NCBI RefSeq assembly: GCF_003332825.1
Contig: NZ_QIRF01000003.1
Location: 248,001 to 312,000 of the forward strand
Direction: 5' to 3'
From: Dyella sp. C9
Lineage (GTDB): Bacteria > Pseudomonadota > Gammaproteobacteria > Xanthomonadales > Rhodanobacteraceae
Length of the DNA stretch: 64,000 nucleotides
Of this stretch, positions 54,426 through 63,130 are shown piece after piece. The position numbers and the translations under genes were made by a program. How positions within the stretch are numbered: position 1 is the first letter of the stretch; each line of letters starts with the position of its first letter. A model generated the notes under the pieces. The model ran no database searches and had not been told where the DNA came from. It worked only from the letters and a program-made list of their open reading frames with translations.

Positions 54426-56585
54426 TCAGGCTGAATGAAGCTCGTTGGCCAGTTTCGCCAGGCGGTCGCGCTGTTTCCGCACCCGTGCCAGCTGGCCCAG
54501 CACCAGCCGCGCGGTATCGTCGTCGCCGCACGTGGCAAGCGCCTGCGCCAGCGATGTGTCGTCATCGTGCGGCAACGCCTCCAGCCGGTGCGCGATGGCA
54601 TCGGCAAGCTGCGCCAGTACCTCGCTGGTTTCCTGCCCGGCCTGGGTGACGGCATCGCGTGCCACGGTCGAGGGAATCACCTGCCGGTGCACGCCCAGCG
54701 CCGACAGCTGCCCCAGCAGGGTATGGCCCTCGGCAAGAAAGCGCAGCAGCCGCTCGGTATCGCCGTGGGGCTGCGCCGGCTCGCGCAGCATGTTGGCCAC
54801 CACGGTGCTCAGCATGGCGTTGGCGTTGTGGGCGTCGCGCCGCGCGATGCGATAGTCCAGGTCATCGCGCCGGCCGCTGGCGTACTGGTTGATGATGCGG
54901 GTGAGGTAGTTCGCGTCGCAGCGAAGCACGTCGGCAAGGACATCATCGAAGCGGCGGCCTTTCCAGTCGGGCATCACCAGGCGCATGGCCAGCGCGGCGA
55001 TCACCGAGCCCACCAGGGTATCGAGCAGTCGTGGCCACATGACCTCATAGCCACTGCCCACCTGGTTGAAGCACAGAACGATGAACAAGGTGATCGCGGC
55101 GGTTGCCGTGGGGTAGCGGCGCAGCCGGGTAGCGAAGAACACCACGCCGGCAACGATGATCAGCGGCAGCTGCCATGACAGTGCCGGCACCAGTCGCAGT
55201 ACGGCCCACCCGAGCACCAGGCCGATGATCGTGCCGGCTACGCGCTGCACCAGTCGCAGGCGGGTGGCGCCATAACTGGGTTGGCACACCATCAGCGTGG
55301 TTAACAGGATCCAGTAGCCATGCCGTGGATGAAGCACGTGCAGCACGATGTAACCGGCGAGCAAAGCCAAGGCGAGTCGCAGCGCGTGGCGAAAGCGGAA
55401 TGAGCGCGGCGTCAGGTGCAGCCGGATGCGCTCCCAGGCTTCACGCAACGACTGCGGGCCCGGATTCTGCAGCACGCTCTCGGCGCCGGCAGCGGGCAGG
55501 CCACTGGGCGCATCGCCGGCGAGCTGGTGTTGGATAGCACTCAGGTTGCGTGCCAAAGCCTCGATGGATCGCTGCACGTGCGCCGGCGGCGGATGGACCT
55601 GCAGTCGCACTGTGTCGATGGCGGCCAGCAAGTCGTCCAGCGCTTCGCTGGAGCCACCCACCGGTTCGGCCTGCACGCGCAGGCGAAGCGAAGCGGCACG
55701 CTGTCGGCACGCCGTGGCCTGCAGTCGCAGCAGGTGTTCGCAGCGAAACAGCACGTCGCTGTGGAACAGCGCTTCGGCCAGCGCGTCATAGGGATAGTGT
55801 GCCGAGCTGATGCGCTCGTGGATGTCCTGGGCAAGGAAATACAGCTGCAGCCGCACGGCGCTGGCGCCACGCGGCCGGCGCGCACCTATGCGGTCGATCA
55901 GCAGCAGGCGGCTATCGTTGAGGGTTTCCACCACGCGCTCGTTGCGGGTGGCCAGGGTCAGCTGCAGGGCCTCGCGGTTGACGCCATGCACGGGCGTGAA
56001 CAGCGCCGCCTTCGCTTCCAGCAGGTCCGCCAGTGCTTCGTACAGGCGTGCCAGCGACTGGCGCACGGCCTGCTGCGGCGCCAGTACGCTCCATGCAAGC
56101 GAGAGCACGCCGTACCAGGCCGCGCCAGCCAGCAATGCCAGCGGTTGGTGCCAGGGATGGGCGGGCGTGGGGCCGGCAGTGTCCGCGCCGATCATGGTGT
56201 ACACCGCCAGCAGCAGGGTGGCGCCTGCCACCGTGGCGTAGCGATCGCTGGCCGCCCCCAGCATGACCAGCACGAAGGTGGAAACGGTCAGCCCGATGGC
56301 AAAAAGCAGCGGATGCGGGAACAGCAGCTGCACCGAGCCGGAGGACACCGCAAAGCAGGCCAGCGTCACCAGCAGGGTGCCCAGCCGGCTGCGCCAGTGA
56401 TCCTCGGTTTCGGCCAGTGCGCAGGCGATCACGCCCAGCAGCAGGGCAACGACGGCGTCGATCTCCCCGCTGCCGTAGCACCAGGCCACGACGCCGCCCA
56501 TCGCCAGCAATACCCGGAGGCATTCGGCGTAGCGATCGGAGCCGCTCAGGCGGCGCCAGCCAAGAACGAAGGTGGAAGGTTTCAC
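54426..56585 (-). CDS. YccS/FUSC-family inner-membrane protein
   Basis: A 719-residue membrane protein of the YccS/YhfK group, related to aromatic-acid exporters of the AaeB type. It has two hydrophobic blocks: about residues 20-165 with five to six helices (AMGGVVAWCYGSG onward), and about residues 400-535 (LRLALALLAGYIVLHVLHP, then GYWILLTTLMVCQPSYGATR, a known FUSC signature). Soluble helical parts lie between and after them. The start is GTG at 56585. It may export aromatic or phenolic compounds; being close to the aryl polyene operon is suggestive, but no link is shown. Confidence 0.88.
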   Translation of the reverse strand: MKPSTFVLGWRRLSGSDRYAECLRVLLAMGGVVAWCYGSGEIDAVVALLLGVIACALAETEDHWRSRLGTLLVTLACFAVSSGSVQLLFPHPLLFAIGLTVSTFVLVMLGAASDRYATVAGATLLLAVYTMIGADTAGPTPAHPWHQPLALLAGAAWYGVLSLAWSVLAPQQAVRQSLARLYEALADLLEAKAALFTPVHGVNREALQLTLATRNERVVETLNDSRLLLIDRIGARRPRGASAVRLQLYFLAQDIHERISSAHYPYDALAEALFHSDVLFRCEHLLRLQATACRQRAASLRLRVQAEPVGGSSEALDDLLAAIDTVRLQVHPPPAHVQRSIEALARNLSAIQHQLAGDAPSGLPAAGAESVLQNPGPQSLREAWERIRLHLTPRSFRFRHALRLALALLAGYIVLHVLHPRHGYWILLTTLMVCQPSYGATRLRLVQRVAGTIIGLVLGWAVLRLVPALSWQLPLIIVAGVVFFATRLRRYPTATAAITLFIVLCFNQVGSGYEVMWPRLLDTLVGSVIAALAMRLVMPDWKGRRFDDVLADVLRCDANYLTRIINQYASGRRDDLDYRIARRDAHNANAMLSTVVANMLREPAQPHGDTERLLRFLAEGHTLLGQLSALGVHRQVIPSTVARDAVTQAGQETSEVLAQLADAIAHRLEALPHDDDTSLAQALATCGDDDTARLVLGQLARVRKQRDRLAKLANELHSA

Positions 56586-56636
56586 CCGTGCAGCATACGA
56601 TGATGCAGTGCATCATTCCCAGCCGCCGGAATGAAA

Positions 56637-56659
56637 AACGCCGGCACAAGGCCGGCGTT
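56637..56659 (-). terminator. Intrinsic terminator after the small periplasmic protein gene
   Basis: A perfect 9-base stem (AACGCCGGC and GCCGGCGTT) with a 5-base loop, read leftward, is followed by further T residues (TTTTT in total with the stem end). It lies 27 bases past the stop of the 56686-57129 gene. Confidence 0.8.
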
Positions 56660-56685
56660 GGGGGGCTCGCATCGGGGCAGGTGGG

Positions 56686-57129
56686 TTACTGCACCTTGGC
56701 CAGCTTGGCCTTGAGCTGCACGCCCGACATCAGGAAGCCGACGTGGCATTCGTAGCTGGTCGGGTCGCTGTACAGCACGTCGTTGTAGTTGCTGACGATG
56801 TCGACCACGGCATTGGCGCCGGCGGCCTTGGCGTCGTCCTGCAGCGCGATCAGCGCCGACTGCAGCACCCAGTCGCAGCTGACCTGGTCTTTCTTGCCGA
56901 AGGCGTTGGTCTTGCGGTTGGTGGTGACGTTGTCGTTGACCACCGTCACCTTGCCCGACGGCGTGTTGCCGGCCAGGTAGAACTTGATGTTCGGGTCGAG
57001 GCGGCCGTCCTTCTGCGCCTGCGCGACCACCTGGTCGAACGGCAGGTGCACCACCTTGTCGGCTGCCATGCCGAGCGCGGGCGCGGCGAACAGGACCAGG
57101 GCGGCGAGCCCGAGCGAAGCTGCTTTCAT
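56686..57129 (-). CDS. Small periplasmic protein, often mislabelled excinuclease subunit
   Basis: A 147-residue exported protein with a signal peptide (residues 1 to about 22, ending GMAA). The mature part contains FGKKDQVSCDWVLQSALIAL, GANAVVDIVSNYNDV and SYECHVGFLMSGVQLKAKLA, with two Cys that may pair. Relatives in Xanthomonadales genomes are often named excinuclease ATPase subunit, but it lacks any ATPase or Zn-finger part of UvrA and is too short, so that name is wrong. The ATG at 57129 has AAGGAG 7 bases upstream. It may be the last gene of the aryl polyene run. Role unknown. Confidence 0.8.
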   Translation of the reverse strand: MKAASLGLAALVLFAAPALGMAADKVVHLPFDQVVAQAQKDGRLDPNIKFYLAGNTPSGKVTVVNDNVTTNRKTNAFGKKDQVSCDWVLQSALIALQDDAKAAGANAVVDIVSNYNDVLYSDPTSYECHVGFLMSGVQLKAKLAKVQ

Positions 57130-57193
57130 GCGTTGGTTCTCCTTAGGAAAGGCGTTGATCTGTGGGACGGGCGGCCGGCGCGTGTGGTATTGC

Positions 57194-57922
57194 TCAGCAC
57201 AGGCCGCCATTGACCGCCAATACCTGGCGGGTGACGTAACTTGCCTCGGGGCTGACGAGGTACTGCACCGCGGCAGCCACTTCGTCGGGCGTGCCCATGC
57301 GCTGCATCGGGATCATGGCCAGGATTTCGTCCAGCGGCAGCTCGGCATCGAGCATGTCGGTGTCGATCAGCCCGGGCGCCACGCAGTTCACGGTGATGCG
57401 TCGCTTGGCCAGCTCCACCGCCAGAGCCTTGGCCGCGCCGATCACGCCGGCCTTGGATGCACTGTAGTTGACCTGCCCGCGGTTGCCGATGAGGCCGGAT
57501 ACCGAGGTGATGCACACGATGCGTCCGGGCGCGCGACGGCGGATCATGGGCATGATCAGCGGATGCAGCACGTTGTAGAAGCCATCGAGGTTGGTGCGCA
57601 GCACCTGGTCCCAATCGTCGTCGCTGAGCGCCGGAAACGCGCCGTCCCGGGTCAGGCCGGCATTGCACACCACGCCATAATAGGCGCCGTGCTCGGCCAC
57701 GTCGGCCTCCAGCGCGGTGGCGCTGGCCGTGCGGTCGGCGATGTCGAACTGCAGGATGCGGGCCTGTCGTCCGCGGGCCTGGATGGCGGCCTGCACCGCT
57801 TGCGCCTCGTCGACGCGCGAGCGGCAGTGCAGCACCAGGTCGTAGCCGGCGGCGGCCAGGCGCATGGCGATGGCGCGGCCGATGCCGCGGCTGGAGCCAG
57901 TGACCAGGATGGTCTCGGACAT
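57194..57922 (-). CDS. 3-ketoacyl-ACP reductase of the aryl polyene operon (FabG/ApeQ-like)
   Basis: A 242-residue short-chain dehydrogenase reducing 3-ketoacyl-ACP with NADPH. The cofactor motif TGSSRGIGRA is at residues 8-17, CNAGL at 86-90, and the catalytic Ser140, Tyr153 and Lys157 are in place (ITSVSG and NYSASKAG). The end PEASYVTRQVLAVNGGLC is typical for FabG. In aryl polyene pathways this enzyme works in the iterative elongation cycle with the ketosynthase and dehydratases encoded next to it. It starts 12 bases after the dehydratase gene. Confidence 0.9.
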   Translation of the reverse strand: MSETILVTGSSRGIGRAIAMRLAAAGYDLVLHCRSRVDEAQAVQAAIQARGRQARILQFDIADRTASATALEADVAEHGAYYGVVCNAGLTRDGAFPALSDDDWDQVLRTNLDGFYNVLHPLIMPMIRRRAPGRIVCITSVSGLIGNRGQVNYSASKAGVIGAAKALAVELAKRRITVNCVAPGLIDTDMLDAELPLDEILAMIPMQRMGTPDEVAAAVQYLVSPEASYVTRQVLAVNGGLC

Positions 57923-57934
57923 GGGACGGTTTTC

Positions 57935-58384
57935 CTAAACGAGTGACGCGAGAAAGGTAGCCGGATCGGGGGGGCTGAAGACAGTGAGCCGTGCCTCAGC
58001 ACGGATATCGCCCGCCTCGATACGGCAGGCGAAGGCACCCATGCCTTCCTCGCCATGGAAGGTGCGCGTTGCCTCGATGCGCAGTTCGCTGCCCGCCGGG
58101 AACGCCGGTGCGTTGCATTGGTACTGGCGCGTGCCGAGCAGGAAGCCAAGGCGCACCGGTTGCCCCGCATCCCGTGCGTGACAGCCGGACCATGCGGCCA
58201 CGGCCTGCGCCATCAGTTCGATGCCGGCCCAGGCTGGCAGGTTGCCGTCGGCATCGACGAACAAGGCGCCCGGTACGATGCGGCGCACGCAAATGATGCT
58301 TTCTGCATCGTAACGCTCGACGCGGTCGAGCAGGATCATCGCGCCGGCGTGCGGCAGTACCTCGGCGATGGGGCGCAGCATCAT
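57935..58384 (-). CDS. Hotdog-fold 3-hydroxyacyl-ACP dehydratase (ApeP-like)
   Basis: A 149-residue hotdog protein. It starts with IAEVLPHAGAMILLDRVERY, where the His in PHAGAM is the usual catalytic His of this group, and has the helix PAWAGIELMAQAVAAWSGCHA with the Glu partner. The RPIAEVLPHAG start is typical for the aryl polyene/xanthomonadin dehydratases. In other species this protein pairs with the second dehydratase of the operon (ApeI type); the partner is present here at 61711-62331. It overlaps the ketosynthase gene by four bases. Confidence 0.88.
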   Translation of the reverse strand: MMLRPIAEVLPHAGAMILLDRVERYDAESIICVRRIVPGALFVDADGNLPAWAGIELMAQAVAAWSGCHARDAGQPVRLGFLLGTRQYQCNAPAFPAGSELRIEATRTFHGEEGMGAFACRIEAGDIRAEARLTVFSPPDPATFLASLV

Positions 58385-59571
58385 GCCGCGTCCCCCAGGA
58401 TCAGAGTGGTGTTGTTGCCGCCGAAGGCAAATGAATTGCTCATCAGGTAACGTCGGCCCCCCTCGGCCAGCTCGCGTCCCGCTGCCACCAGGTCGAGCTC
58501 AGGCAGGGCAGGATCGGCATGCCCGTCCCAGACGTGCGGGGGGAGCCGTCGAGTGGCGCGTGCGTCAGCCAGGCTGAGCCAACAGAAAGCGGCTTCGAGT
58601 GCACCAGCAGCACCCAGCGTATGGCCGGTGAGCGACTTGGTCGACGAACAGGGCACGCCTTGCGGGAACACTGCGGCGACAGCGTGGCTTTCCATCGCAT
58701 CGTTCTGCCCGGTCGCGGTACCGTGCAGGTTGAGGTAGTGGATCTGCGAGGCTTCCAGTGCCGCATCGGCCAGTGCGGCATGCATGGCCGCCTGCGCGCC
58801 CAGCCCTTGCGGATCGGGCGATGACATGTGGTGCGCATCCGAACTGGCTCCGCCGCCCAGCAGCTGCACCGCGCCACGCTCGCGGGTCATCAGGAACAGC
58901 GCCGCCGCCTCGCCGATGTTGATGCCGCCGCGATGTTGCGAGAACGGGTTGCAGCGCCCCGAATCCACGGCTTCCAGTGCGTGAAAGCCGTTGATCGGCA
59001 GGCCGCACAGCGTATCGGCGCCGCCGCACAGCACGGCGTCGCAGACACCCATGCGCAGCAGCCGCCGCGCGCTCAGCAGCGCACGCGCGCTCGACGTGCA
59101 GGCGGTGGAGATGCCGTAGCAGGGACCAGACAGGCCCAGCCATTCGGCCAGGAAGGCAGCGGGTGCCCCCAATTCCTGGTGCGCATAGCGATAGTGCTCA
59201 GGCCATGCGCCGTCACGGCGATAGCCTGCAACGCCCTGGGTGGCCTCGTCGATGCCCGTGGTGCTGGTGCCGATGATGACGCCGATGCGAGCGTTGCCAT
59301 AGCGGGCGACCGCATCGCGGATATCCGCCTCGCTCTCGTGTGCCGCGGCCAACAGCAGGCGATTGTTGCGGTTGTCCCTCGTCGCCAGGAGCGCGCCGGG
59401 CACGGCGGGCAGGGCGTCGCGAACGGCGCCGAGCGGTACCTCGCGGCCCGGCACCCAGCCCGCCGCGCGCTGGATACCGTCGTCCACGCCGGCGAAGAGT
59501 GCTTCGGCCACGGCCTGCTTGCCGCTGCCCAGCGCGCACACCACGCCCAGCGCATTGAGATACGTGTTCAT
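58381..59571 (-). CDS. Beta-ketoacyl-ACP synthase of the aryl polyene operon (ApeO-like)
   Basis: A 396-residue FabB/FabF-type ketosynthase with the complete Cys-His-His site: Cys158 in ISTACTSSA, the His of NLHGTATGQNDA and the His of SLTGHTLGAAGA. It elongates the polyene chain with malonyl-ACP. The partial frame at the right window edge may be the chain-length partner. The ATG at 59571 overlaps the methyltransferase stop by four bases; the long open frame upstream belongs to that gene's other frame. The codon-tight arrangement indicates coupled translation. Confidence 0.92.
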   Translation of the reverse strand: MNTYLNALGVVCALGSGKQAVAEALFAGVDDGIQRAAGWVPGREVPLGAVRDALPAVPGALLATRDNRNNRLLLAAAHESEADIRDAVARYGNARIGVIIGTSTTGIDEATQGVAGYRRDGAWPEHYRYAHQELGAPAAFLAEWLGLSGPCYGISTACTSSARALLSARRLLRMGVCDAVLCGGADTLCGLPINGFHALEAVDSGRCNPFSQHRGGINIGEAAALFLMTRERGAVQLLGGGASSDAHHMSSPDPQGLGAQAAMHAALADAALEASQIHYLNLHGTATGQNDAMESHAVAAVFPQGVPCSSTKSLTGHTLGAAGALEAAFCWLSLADARATRRLPPHVWDGHADPALPELDLVAAGRELAEGGRRYLMSNSFAFGGNNTTLILGDAA

Positions 59572-60290
59572 GCGGCGTCGAGCGGCTTCTGTGCCACCAC
59601 GTTGACCAGGGTTTCCTCGCGGATGCCCGGCGGCGCCGGGGCGCGCAGACCCCAACGTTCCAGCAGGCCGAAGTCGCGCGAGCGGCTCCACCACAGGTAG
59701 GGCAGCGAGATCCGTTCCGAGCCGAAGCGGAAGCCGCGTCCGCGTAGCATGGCGAGGTATTCGTCGGCGCTTATCTGCACGTGCCTCGGGTGGCGGAAGA
59801 ACCAGCGGATCACCCAGGTATCGATATAGGCCTTGGTCGATTCGGCGAACAGCAGCAGGCCGCCGGGCTTGAGCACGCGCCAGAACTCGTCGAGCGCGCG
59901 TTCCTGTTCCACCAGGTGATGGAAGGTCTGGTGGCAGAACACGATGTCGACGCTGGCGTCGGGCAGGCCGATCTGTGCGCAGTCGCCGGCGATCAGTTCC
60001 GCCGGGATGCCTTCGCGGGCGGCTTCCTCGCGCGACAGTTCGATGCTGTGCGGATCGGCGTCCAGCCCGATCAGCCGCGCCGGACAAAAGGCATCGCGCA
60101 GCAGGCGGAACGAGCGGCCCTGTCCGCAGCCCACGTCGAGCAGGCTGCCGACCTGCGGCAACGGCTCGCCCGTCATGCGCCGGAGGTCGTTGATGGCCAC
60201 GCGAAGCACATGGTGCTGCCAGGTGTGCGTGCGCAGGAAGCGGAAGCCGATGCGGGTTTCCGGTACGTAGGTAGCGCTGGCGTAAGTCAT
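59568..60290 (-). CDS. Class I SAM-dependent methyltransferase of the aryl polyene operon
   Basis: A 240-residue methyltransferase. The SAM-binding motif I is LLDVGCGQGRSFRLL (near residue 50), followed by LIGLDADPHSIELS, GDCAQIGLPDASVDIVF and the WRVLKPGGLLLFAE strand. Aryl polyene operons often contain such an enzyme; it probably methylates the phenolic head group or a ring carbon, as inferred from the 3-methyl or methoxy groups found in these pigments. Overlaps of four bases on both sides (with the thioesterase and ketosynthase genes) tie it to the operon. Confidence 0.88.
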   Translation of the reverse strand: MTYASATYVPETRIGFRFLRTHTWQHHVLRVAINDLRRMTGEPLPQVGSLLDVGCGQGRSFRLLRDAFCPARLIGLDADPHSIELSREEAAREGIPAELIAGDCAQIGLPDASVDIVFCHQTFHHLVEQERALDEFWRVLKPGGLLLFAESTKAYIDTWVIRWFFRHPRHVQISADEYLAMLRGRGFRFGSERISLPYLWWSRSRDFGLLERWGLRAPAPPGIREETLVNVVAQKPLDAA

Positions 60291-60760
60291 GCGGAAGTGC
60301 TGCCGATGTGAATGAGGGAGTCGGAGGAGGCCACCTGCACAGGCAGGTGGCGCTCGACCGCGTCGATGAACACCTGCGGCGAAACCAGCTGCATCTCGCC
60401 CTCCAGGTTGACCGCGACCTGGATCGTGCTGGCGCGCGTGAGGCGCTCGCCGCTGACTGCGTCGCGGATCAGGTAGTGCACCTTGAGCCGGTTGCGCCAC
60501 TCGACCAGCTCGGCGCTCACCACCAGGCGCTGGCCGAAGCGTGCCGGCCCCACGTAACGCAGCTGCACGTCGATCACCGGCCATACCCAGCCGGCTGCCT
60601 TCATCTGGGTGTAGTTGTGGCCGATGGCATCCAGCAGCGCGCAGCGCGCCACTTCCAGGTACTTCACGTAGTGCCCGTGCCAGACCACGTCCATCGAGTC
60701 GACATCGAAGAACGGCACCAGGATCTCGGTGTCGGTGCGCAGTACGCCCTTAGCGCGCAT
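60287..60760 (-). CDS. Hotdog acyl-CoA/ACP thioesterase (YbgC/4HBT type, ApeK-like)
   Basis: A 157-residue hotdog thioesterase. The 4HBT active-site pattern is FFDVDSMDVVWHGHYVKYLE with the catalytic Asp, and the fold continues through WPVIDVQLRYVGPARFG and the central strands. In aryl polyene operons this enzyme is thought to release or proofread intermediates. It overlaps the upstream acyltransferase by 11 bases and the downstream methyltransferase by four. The ATG at 60760 is chosen by comparison with the family start; the upstream open frame lies within the acyltransferase gene. Confidence 0.9.
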   Translation of the reverse strand: MRAKGVLRTDTEILVPFFDVDSMDVVWHGHYVKYLEVARCALLDAIGHNYTQMKAAGWVWPVIDVQLRYVGPARFGQRLVVSAELVEWRNRLKVHYLIRDAVSGERLTRASTIQVAVNLEGEMQLVSPQVFIDAVERHLPVQVASSDSLIHIGSTSA

Positions 60761-61718
60761 GTTCGGTCTCCGTCGCCGGCGCCTGCCAGTAAGGGTAAAA
60801 GTTGAACCACTGCTGCGGCGCCTGCAGGCAACGTTGCGCGAGCCGGTCGGCATAGCCTTGGGCCCAGCGCTGGATGGTGGCATCGCGCTGGCCGCGCTCC
60901 CAGCTGTGGTCCTCGATGTAGGGCTCCAGGTGGATGGTGTAGCGGCCGTCCACCTTCAGGCAAAAGATCAGGTTCACCGGGCAGCGCAGCAGGCCGGCCA
61001 TCAGCCAGGGGCCTTGCGGCATGGCGGCTGTCTGGCCGAGGAAATCCACCTGCACGCAACGACCGCCGTGCAACGGCACGCGGTCGCCGGCGATGGCCAG
61101 CCATTCGCCGCGCTCGATGCGCTGCGACAAGTCCATCATCAGGGCGGTGTCCAGCTCGCTCACCTGGATCAGGCGCATGCGATGCTCACCGGCTTCGCCG
61201 AGCAGGCGGTTGTAGTGCCCTACGTGGTGGGTATGCACCAGGACGTTGAGTGGCACCTGTTCGCCCAGCTCGGCCATGGCGCGGCATACGTCGAGATTGC
61301 CGAGGTGCGTGCACACCAGGATCTGCCCGCGACCACTGCCGCGACTCTGCAGCAGGCGCGAACGCACGTCGGCAGGGTCGTCGAGCTGCACTTGTTCCAG
61401 GCTGAGCTTGCCGCTCCATACATCCAGGCGATCGAGCAGGCATTCGGCGAAGGCCATGAACTGGCCGAACACGCTGCGGTGGCGCGGCATCAGTTCCGCA
61501 CGCCCGCTCCAGCAGGAAAGCCGCGTCTGGTACTGGCGGATGCTGTAGCGGCCGCGACGGTCCGATGCGTAGAAATAGAACACGATGACGTACAGCAGCG
61601 GTGCCAGCACGCGGCGCCCGAGTCGGCGGGCGATCGCCGCGGTGAACTTCATCAGGATGAAGCTGCCGCGTTCCTTGCGGCCCGCCCAATGGCGGCGGTT
61701 GCTGCGTGGCTCAGCCAT
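60750..61718 (-). CDS. LpxL/HtrB-like lipid acyltransferase of the aryl polyene operon
   Basis: A 322-residue inner-membrane-associated acyltransferase of the lauroyl/myristoyl transferase family. The catalytic HX4D motif is in CTHLGNLDVC, and VPLNVLVHTHHVGHYNRLLG and the C-terminal QQWFNFYPYW are further family signs. A hydrophobic stretch lies near residues 40-50. In aryl polyene operons such enzymes join the polyene to a lipid or sugar-lipid anchor. It overlaps the ApeI-like gene by eight bases and the thioesterase gene by 11. Confidence 0.9.
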   Translation of the reverse strand: MAEPRSNRRHWAGRKERGSFILMKFTAAIARRLGRRVLAPLLYVIVFYFYASDRRGRYSIRQYQTRLSCWSGRAELMPRHRSVFGQFMAFAECLLDRLDVWSGKLSLEQVQLDDPADVRSRLLQSRGSGRGQILVCTHLGNLDVCRAMAELGEQVPLNVLVHTHHVGHYNRLLGEAGEHRMRLIQVSELDTALMMDLSQRIERGEWLAIAGDRVPLHGGRCVQVDFLGQTAAMPQGPWLMAGLLRCPVNLIFCLKVDGRYTIHLEPYIEDHSWERGQRDATIQRWAQGYADRLAQRCLQAPQQWFNFYPYWQAPATETEHAR

Positions 61719-62331
61719 CGAGGCGCTCCCAGGCCAGCCGGCCGGAGGAGCAGTCGACGTCTCCGCAGGCGTAGCCAAAGTGCAGGCGCGCCATGGCCAC
61801 CTCAGGACGAAGGCTCAGCTGCACGATCTGCCCGGGGCGCAGCGGTCGCTGGAACTTGAGCATGTCCACGCGATGGCAGCTCGTGGGCGTGGCAAGCCGT
61901 GTTGCCGCGAGCGCCAGCGCCCAGTCCAGCTGCATGACACCAGGCAGGATCGGCAACGCGGGAAAGTGTACGTCGAACTGCTGCAGGTCGACCGGGATGC
62001 GCAAGGTCAACACGAGTGCATCGCCAACGTGCTGCTCGTCGAGCACTTCGGGCTGTGACGGCCGCGCCTGGGCCAGCTGGCCATCGATCCAGCGTGCATC
62101 GGCATGCCCGGGCCAGGCGTCCACCAGTCGCCATGCCGGCGGCTCGGCCAGCGCGCGTGCCTGCCGATGCTCGCCAAGCACCCGCAAGACAGCTTGGCGG
62201 CCGTGTGTGCGCAGGGCGGCCAGGCCTTCGTCGGCCAGCTGCAGGACGATGCCGGCAGCGGTTTGTCCGGCATGGGCTACCCACGGGTGATCCGGCAGGC
62301 AGGGCGCCGGGGCAGCATGGGGCGCGCTCAT
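61711..62331 (-). CDS. ApeI-like hotdog dehydratase with an extra N-terminal part
   Basis: A 206-residue protein. The C-terminal 105 residues resemble the ApeI dehydratase: LRIPVDLQQFDVHFPALPIL, then GVMQLDWALALA with the typical Gly-Val helix, and VDMLKFQRPLRPGQ. The first 100 residues (CLPDHPW to about PEVLDEQ) match nothing I recognise. They have a Leu/Ala/Arg-rich helical look and might be a remnant or linker of an acyl-activating enzyme, since the AMP-ligase that usually stands before apeI is not here. It overlaps its neighbours by four and eight bases. Confidence 0.75.
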   Translation of the reverse strand: MSAPHAAPAPCLPDHPWVAHAGQTAAGIVLQLADEGLAALRTHGRQAVLRVLGEHRQARALAEPPAWRLVDAWPGHADARWIDGQLAQARPSQPEVLDEQHVGDALVLTLRIPVDLQQFDVHFPALPILPGVMQLDWALALAATRLATPTSCHRVDMLKFQRPLRPGQIVQLSLRPEVAMARLHFGYACGDVDCSSGRLAWERLDG

Positions 62332-62873
62332 GCCGTTGCCCGCAAACGCTGGCGCAACAGCCACTCGCCTGCGAACAGCGTACCCATGATGAAGTACACG
62401 ATCAGGCCGTTGTAGAGCGTCCACCAGCTCAGCGGTTTCCACAGGGTGAGCACGGTGGAGGTGAGCGCGTTGAACACGAAGAAGCCGACCCATACCCAGG
62501 TCACCTTGCGCGTGTACGGAATGGCCGCGTCAGGCAGGTCCGGCTCGCGGATGCGCGCGATGCGCTCGACGATCGGCGGCCCGAAGCGCAGGCTGAAGGC
62601 GAATACGAACAGCAGCAACAGGCTGATCAGGGTCGGGTACCAGCGCAGCAGTGCGGCTTCGCCGCTGAAGGCGAGGATCACACAGTAGGCCAGCGCGGCG
62701 CCCACCATCCAGCGTCCACCCGGCTGCTTGAGCAGGCCAGGAGCACGGATCAGCCACACCGCGCCAAGCACCAGCGCGAACACCGGCGTGTCGACATGTT
62801 CCATGCCGAAGTACACCAGGAACGGGTACAGCAGCCCGACCACGGGCAGCAGGATGGAGGTCAGCTTGCGCAT
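62328..62873 (-). CDS. COG4648-family membrane protein (ApeG-like)
   Basis: A 181-residue inner-membrane protein with five to six hydrophobic helices: residues 5-24, 30-47, 55-70, 78-94, 125-145 and 150-172. The start RKLTSILLPVVGLLYPFLVY and the stretch VTWVWVGFFVFNALTSTVLT are typical of the COG4648 proteins found in aryl polyene operons. Some databases call them DNA gyrase subunit B-like, which is wrong. The function is unknown, possibly in transport or assembly of the product. It overlaps the ACP gene by 13 bases. Confidence 0.85.
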   Translation of the reverse strand: MRKLTSILLPVVGLLYPFLVYFGMEHVDTPVFALVLGAVWLIRAPGLLKQPGGRWMVGAALAYCVILAFSGEAALLRWYPTLISLLLLFVFAFSLRFGPPIVERIARIREPDLPDAAIPYTRKVTWVWVGFFVFNALTSTVLTLWKPLSWWTLYNGLIVYFIMGTLFAGEWLLRQRLRATA

Positions 62874-63130
62874 GCGGTCCGCTGAGCCTCGACGAAGGCG
62901 GCCAGACTCTCCACGTTGGCGAAATGCTGGCGCGCATCACGCGAGTCGGAGGCGATCTGGATGTCGTAGCGCTTCTGCAGCGCCAGGGCCAGTTCGAGCG
63001 CATCGATCGAGTCCAGCCCAAGGCCTTCGCCGAACAGCGGCAGGGCAGGTGTGATCTCGCTGGCCTCGATGTCCTCCAGGCTCAGCGTGTCGATGATCAG
63101 TTGGGCGATGTCCTTTTGAAGGTCGTTCAC
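62861..63130 (-). CDS. Acyl carrier protein of the aryl polyene operon
   Basis: An 89-residue acyl carrier protein with the phosphopantetheine site Ser41 in GLGLDSIDALELAL. It carries the growing polyene chain for the ketosynthase, reductase and dehydratases of this operon. The start is GTG at 63130, overlapping the stop of the acyltransferase gene (GTGA), with GGAG 11 bases upstream. Most known aryl polyene operons have two carrier proteins side by side; only one is present here. Confidence 0.92.
   Translation of the reverse strand: MNDLQKDIAQLIIDTLSLEDIEASEITPALPLFGEGLGLDSIDALELALALQKRYDIQIASDSRDARQHFANVESLAAFVEAQRTACAS

Noticed and set aside
56686..57129. The database-style name excinuclease ATPase subunit
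   Set aside because: The protein has a signal peptide, is far too short and has no Walker or zinc motifs, so the name does not fit.
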